Below are positions 6,996 through 8,988 of a DNA stretch of 8,988 nt, piece by piece; the first letter of the stretch is position 1; each line of letters starts with the position of its first letter. This DNA comes from Thermoplasmata archaeon (lineage in GTDB: Archaea; Thermoplasmatota; Thermoplasmata; UBA184), in assembly GCA_030039915.1 (NCBI GenBank), contig JASHUP010000022.1, positions 1 through 8,988 on the forward strand, in the 5' to 3' direction. Both the position numbers and the translations under genes were made by a program. The notes under the pieces are model-generated. The model worked only from the letters and a program-made list of their open reading frames with translations. It was not told the DNA's origin and made no database searches.

Positions 6996-7069
6996 GGGCC
7001 CGTAGCTCAGCTCGGTAGAGCAGGCGGCTCTTAACCGCAAGGTCAGGGGTTCGAATCCCCTCGGGCCCG
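6996..7069 (+). tRNA. tRNA-Lys, anticodon CTT
   Basis: A complete cloverleaf can be drawn. Acceptor GGGCCCG (6996-7002) pairs with CGGGCCC (7062-7068); discriminator is G7069. D-stem GCTC (7005-7008) pairs with GAGC (7018-7021). Anticodon loop is CTCTTAA (7028-7034), giving CTT, which reads AAG. T-stem AGGGG pairs with CCCCT around the loop TTCGAAT (7050-7056). Variable region is AGGTC. The anticodon stem GGCGG/CCGCA has four good pairs and a G-A apposition at the pair nearest the D-arm (27-43). CCA is not encoded (CCT follows G73). No intron. Its last 17 nt recur at 7846-7862. Confidence 0.96.
7053..7069 (+). repeat. Direct repeat, proximal copy: 3' end of tRNA-Lys (candidate attL)
   Basis: Seventeen nt (GAATCCCCTCGGGCCCG) covering the end of the T-loop, the 3' side of the T-stem, the 3' acceptor strand and the discriminator base. 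Identical to 7846-7862. The identity stops exactly at the last base of the mature tRNA, as expected for an attachment site used by a tRNA-targeting integrase. Confidence 0.85.
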
Positions 7070-7109
7070 CCCTGACCTCCGAAGGCAGCGACAAGGCCAT
7101 GCGGTAGCA

Positions 7110-7117
7110 TTTAAATA
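7110..7117 (+). promoter_or_regulatory. Strong TATA box for vapBC
   Basis: TTTAAATA is the clearest TATA box in the window, centred about 27 nt before the ATG at 7141. This predicts transcription beginning at or 1-2 nt before that ATG, meaning a leaderless vapB message. Upstream ATGs at 7121, 7128 and 7132 are out of frame or hit an immediate stop, supporting 7141 as the start. Confidence 0.65.
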
Positions 7118-7131
7118 GAGATGAATCATGA

Positions 7132-7142
7132 ATGTGACACAT
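7132..7142. promoter_or_regulatory. Palindrome at the vapB start codon, candidate operator
   Basis: ATGTG-A-CACAT: 5-bp perfect inverted arms around one central base, lying just downstream of the TATA box and over the predicted transcription start and start codon. Toxin-antitoxin operons are commonly autorepressed by the ribbon-helix-helix antitoxin, alone or with its toxin, binding short palindromes near the start. Function here is inferred from position only; a match this short could be chance. Confidence 0.35.
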
Positions 7143-7377
7143 GACCGTCGTACAAACTCGCCTGCCCGAGTTGGAGTACGAACTCCTCCGCAAGCGGGCT
7201 CGTTCCGAGCATCGGCCCATCCAGGAGGTCGTGCGAGAGGCGATTCGGGCCCACGTTCTCACCGACGCGGTCGATCCCTCCGAGCCGATCTTTCGCGAGC
7301 TCGCCCATCAGAAGGGCATCCGTGGCCGGGATCGGACGGCGGAACGCATCGACGAAGTGCTCTATTCGTCTCCATGA
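7141..7377 (+). CDS. vapB: VapB-type antitoxin, ribbon-helix-helix (CopG/Arc-like)
   Basis: Small DNA-binding antitoxin, 78 aa, expected to neutralise the PIN toxin encoded by the next gene and to repress the operon. Residues 2-8 (TVVQTRL) fit the beta-ribbon. LEYELLRKRARSEHR (11-25) and IQEVVREAIRAHVL (27-40) fit the two helices of a ribbon-helix-helix fold. The acidic, polar C-terminal half (about 41-78) would be the toxin-binding tail. Its TGA stop overlaps the toxin ATG (ATGA), typical translational coupling in vapBC pairs. The start at 7141 is set by the promoter spacing and an in-frame stop just upstream. The exact antitoxin subfamily cannot be settled by eye; the pairing with a PIN-domain gene is the main support. 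Confidence 0.85.
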   Translation: MTVVQTRLPELEYELLRKRARSEHRPIQEVVREAIRAHVLTDAVDPSEPIFRELAHQKGIRGRDRTAERIDEVLYSSP

Positions 7378-7790
7378 TTTTCGTTGACACCTCCGCCTGG
7401 TTCGCCCTCCTCTACGACAGGGCATCGGAACGGCCCGAAGCGACCACGACGTTCGCCGACATCGAGAGCGGCAGGTACGGAGCGCCCGTGACGACCGACT
7501 ACGTCCTCGATGAGACGTTCACGCTGCTCCGTCTGCGAGCCGGCCTTGCCCCCGTAGCCCGCCTCTCCGCGCTGCTTCGCGAGAGTCCCTCGATTCGACG
7601 AGTCCGGATCGGAGAAGCGGCCTTCGAGGAAAGTCTCAGGTTGATGCTCTCCCAGCCCGACAAGAAGTGGAGTTTCACCGACTGCACGAGCTTCGTCACG
7701 ATGCGAGAGACTCGAATCCCACGGGCGTTCACTTGGGACCACAACTTCGCCGAGGCGGGTTTCGAGATTCTGCCTCAGGGTCGAGCCTAG
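7374..7790 (+). CDS. vapC: VapC-type toxin, PIN-domain ribonuclease
   Basis: Predicted Mg-dependent endoribonuclease toxin, 138 aa, the usual VapC length. The four PIN-domain acidic positions are all present: Asp5 in MIFVDTSAWFAL, Glu47 in VLDETF, Asp103 in WSFTDCTSFVTMRE (the family's most recognisable block), and Asp122 in FTWDHNF near the C terminus. Known VapC toxins cut tRNAs or rRNA; the target here is unknown. Its location beside tRNA-Lys is an integration-site effect, not evidence that tRNA-Lys is the target. The ATG at 7374 overlaps the vapB stop by 4 nt. It is followed by about 60 nt of non-coding sequence and then the second tRNA-end repeat. All catalytic residues are intact, so the toxin is probably functional. 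Confidence 0.93.
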   Translation: MIFVDTSAWFALLYDRASERPEATTTFADIESGRYGAPVTTDYVLDETFTLLRLRAGLAPVARLSALLRESPSIRRVRIGEAAFEESLRLMLSQPDKKWSFTDCTSFVTMRETRIPRAFTWDHNFAEAGFEILPQGRA

Positions 7791-7845
7791 GGGGACCGAG
7801 GTCAGAGCTCTCCCTCGCATTCGGGATTCGGACCCGTTCAAGGGT

Positions 7846-7862
7846 GAATCCCCTCGGGCCCG
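7846..7862 (+). repeat. Direct repeat, distal copy of tRNA-Lys 3' end (candidate attR)
   Basis: Exact 17-nt copy of 7053-7069. Upstream of it GTTCAAGGGT (7836-7845) also resembles the tRNA stretch before the repeat (GGTCAGGGGTTC) if a 2-nt gap is allowed, so similarity extends weakly to about 29 nt. The rest of a tRNA (acceptor 5' strand, D-arm, anticodon arm) is not recognisable upstream, so this is a tRNA fragment rather than a second tRNA gene. It lies in the 277-nt non-coding stretch between vapC and the minus-strand toroid gene. Confidence 0.8.
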
Positions 7863-8015
7863 TCGGGGAGTGCGGGAGACGGTCTTCGCTCTCAGGAGAC
7901 CGATCGATTTCCGCGGCGGGTCTCCGCGATGTTCATCCCGAAGGCGACGTCCGGCCCGCGGTGCCTCGGAGGCCTTCGGCGTCCGACGATGTTGCACCGG
8001 AGTTCCGTCTCCCAT

Positions 8016-8037
8016 GGGGCAGTGACCGAGTCACCCC
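8016..8037. other. G+C-rich hairpin in the vapC / toroid-gene intergenic region
   Basis: GTGAC-CGA-GTCAC (8022-8034) is a perfect 5-bp stem with a 3-nt loop, extended by GGG/CCC after a 2-nt CA bulge. It lies 31 nt beyond the stop of the minus-strand gene and between two convergent genes. No T-rich tract adjoins it, so terminator function is only possible. The rest of 7863-8067 shows no convincing gene: short open frames there lack family features. Confidence 0.3.
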
Positions 8038-8067
8038 GATCCGGCCTCGATCGCTCGCGGGTTGGGG

Positions 8068-8988
8068 TCAGGAGACCCGACCCGCGGCCGCGAGAACGCG
8101 GAGAGCGTTCAAGGTGATCATCTCGTTCGGTCCCTCTCTCCCCCAGTCGACCACTTCCGTGTTACCGCCGTTGAGCGCTCCGAGATGCCAATACCGCCCT
8201 TCGACCGGCCAAGTGCCGTCCTCGTCTCGCTTCGACTCGATGAGGTCCAGAGCCTCTCGAGTGCGTGGGTCGCCCAGTTTGCCGGCTCGATGCAGGACTC
8301 GGAGTGCCTGCAGGATATCGTAGTGCCAGTAGACGGGATAGTGGAGGCGGAGCCACCGGGGATCCATCACTTCCTCGCCGTGACACGACCGGAACAACCG
8401 ATGCCTCAGGAACAATTCGGCCCCCCGGTCGACCGCCGGGCGGACGGCTTCATCGTTCGTCGCCCGGAGGTATTCGTTGAGCCCCCAGAGCGTGGCGAGG
8501 CTCTCGTAGAACGAGGAGTGCCGCGCACGCTCCGACGAGTCGCAGTTCCATCCACCGTCCGGCCATTGCCAACGGGCCAGTGAGTGCGCGATCCGCTGCA
8601 CCCTGGGATCGGCTCCCATTCCGAGGCGCGCGCAGACGCCCAAGGGGTTACCGATCACCGAGGCGTGCAGCCGGAACCGCCCTCGGACCTGGTGGGGTTC
8701 GACCCGGGCCAACGGGAGGCGAGAGAGCACGTGCTCCACCGCCCGGCGAGCCACCGCGTTCCGGGAAGGCACCCCAAGGTCGACCGCAGAGACCAGGCGC
8801 CACGTGGCCCCCGCCCACTTCTTGTACCAGTGGACCCCAAACCCTCCGTCGGCGCGCTGACCCGACAGAAGAGCACGGAGTCGATATCCGGCCGGGATCG
8901 CTTTCTTCGCCGCACGGACCGCGCTCGATCCTTCGGCCTCTCCCAGAACGTCGGTGAGGGTGAAGTAGCGGACGGAGGGGTCCTTCGA
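8068..8988 (-). CDS. Terpenoid-toroid (prenyltransferase / squalene-cyclase repeat) protein, 5' end outside window
   Basis: Predicted alpha/alpha-toroid protein of unknown function; 306 aa are in the window and the frame is open to the right edge. A GTG at 8772 could be taken as a start, but translation upstream of it continues the family pattern, so the gene is longer. From the window edge: DPSVRYFTLTDVLG (3-16), GQRADGGFG (43-51), WAGATWRLVSAVDLG (58-72), QWPDGGWNCD (141-150), SSFYESLATLWGLNEY (158-173), LHYPVYWHYDILQALRVL (215-232), RDEDGTWPVEG (254-264). The repeated DGG-aromatic motifs and paired helices are those of the prenyltransferase/squalene-oxidase repeat fold. No DxDD acid motif of squalene-hopene cyclases and no clear zinc ligands of protein prenyltransferases are seen, so catalysis cannot be assumed. 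Similar stand-alone proteins occur in bacteria under vague names. It lies just outside the candidate attR. Confidence 0.85.
   Translation of the reverse strand, partial: SKDPSVRYFTLTDVLGEAEGSSAVRAAKKAIPAGYRLRALLSGQRADGGFGVHWYKKWAGATWRLVSAVDLGVPSRNAVARRAVEHVLSRLPLARVEPHQVRGRFRLHASVIGNPLGVCARLGMGADPRVQRIAHSLARWQWPDGGWNCDSSERARHSSFYESLATLWGLNEYLRATNDEAVRPAVDRGAELFLRHRLFRSCHGEEVMDPRWLRLHYPVYWHYDILQALRVLHRAGKLGDPRTREALDLIESKRDEDGTWPVEGRYWHLGALNGGNTEVVDWGREGPNEMITLNALRVLAAAGRVS

Larger units (their letters stand above)
7053..7862 (+). mobile_element. Candidate tRNA-Lys-integrated islet carrying vapBC, no integrase
   Basis: The segment is bounded by two exact copies of the tRNA-Lys 3' terminus (793 nt from copy to copy) and contains only the vapBC pair with its own promoter. 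Removing one copy plus the interior would leave the tRNA intact, which is how tRNA-site integrated elements behave. By eye the interior is less G+C rich than the housekeeping genes (for example the A/T-rich stretch 7108-7140). No recombinase gene or partial integrase is visible between the repeats, so this would be a remnant, or a cargo unit moved by an integrase acting in trans. Inference from architecture; not a recognised named element. Confidence 0.5.

Noticed and set aside
5794..7005. Plus-strand 403-codon open frame opposite the menC-like gene
   Set aside because: Antisense shadow with no family features; it also runs into the tRNA gene.
6880..7110. N-terminal extension of the menC-like frame up to 7110 on the minus strand
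   Set aside because: This stretch is the antisense of the tRNA-Lys gene and its flank; it yields the familiar spurious GIRTPDLAVKS-type peptide. Protein similarity and promoter spacing place the start at 6879.
7795..7862. A second, complete or pseudo tRNA-Lys gene
   Set aside because: Only the 3' end matches; no acceptor 5' strand, D-arm or anticodon arm can be drawn, so an attachment-site-type fragment fits better.
7362..8015. Minus-strand open frame opposite vapC and the intergenic region
   Set aside because: No recognisable motifs, Arg-rich, and fully overlaps an intact PIN-domain gene.
7892..8077. Ten-nt direct repeat TCAGGAGACC at 7892 and 8068
   Set aside because: Short and G+C rich; the second copy lies over the stop codon of the toroid gene, and there is no further extension or third copy.
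1..8988. CRISPR array, rRNA or IS transposase
   Set aside because: No regularly spaced repeats, no rRNA-like blocks, and no transposase motifs or terminal inverted repeats seen on either strand.

Overview
The window is a compact, very G+C-rich archaeal segment. The archaeal assignment rests on four things: an aIF2-beta gene with a C-terminal TRAM domain, deoxyhypusine synthase, a presenilin-type archaeal membrane protease, and TATA-like boxes about 25-32 nt upstream of several start codons with little or no room for a leader. My best guess is a high-G+C euryarchaeal or Thermoplasmatota-like genome, probably known from environmental sequence, but the window does not fix the phylum.

Layout. 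Positions 1-3146 (+) hold the 3' two-thirds or so of a valyl-tRNA synthetase gene, an aldo/keto reductase and a SerB-like HAD phosphatase, joined by 4- and 8-nt overlaps, so almost certainly one transcript. Positions 3151-4781 (+) hold a promoter, aIF2-beta (TRAM type) and, 6 nt later, a presenilin/signal-peptide-peptidase homologue. Positions 4776-5742 (+) hold a TATA box that overlaps the presenilin stop codon, then deoxyhypusine synthase with a start that looks leaderless. Convergent to it (5764-6879, -) is an enolase-superfamily o-succinylbenzoate synthase / N-acylamino-acid racemase-type enzyme. Between its promoter and the next region lies tRNA-Lys(CTT) at 6996-7069 (+).

The most notable region is 7053-7862. 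The last 17 nt of the tRNA-Lys gene, from T-loop to discriminator base, are repeated exactly at 7846-7862. The roughly 0.8 kb between the two copies holds only a vapBC-type toxin-antitoxin pair with its own strong TATA box and a small palindrome over the vapB start codon. This is the architecture of a tRNA-targeted integrated element (attL/attR) reduced to a toxin-antitoxin cargo, with no integrase in sight. Just outside the distal repeat, on the minus strand and running off the window end, is a terpenoid-toroid (prenyltransferase / squalene-cyclase-repeat) protein of unknown function.

Functionally, positions 1-5742 are mostly translation-linked housekeeping (ValRS, aIF2-beta, the aIF5A-modifying enzyme) mixed with metabolic and membrane genes. 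From the tRNA onward the region is accessory in character.
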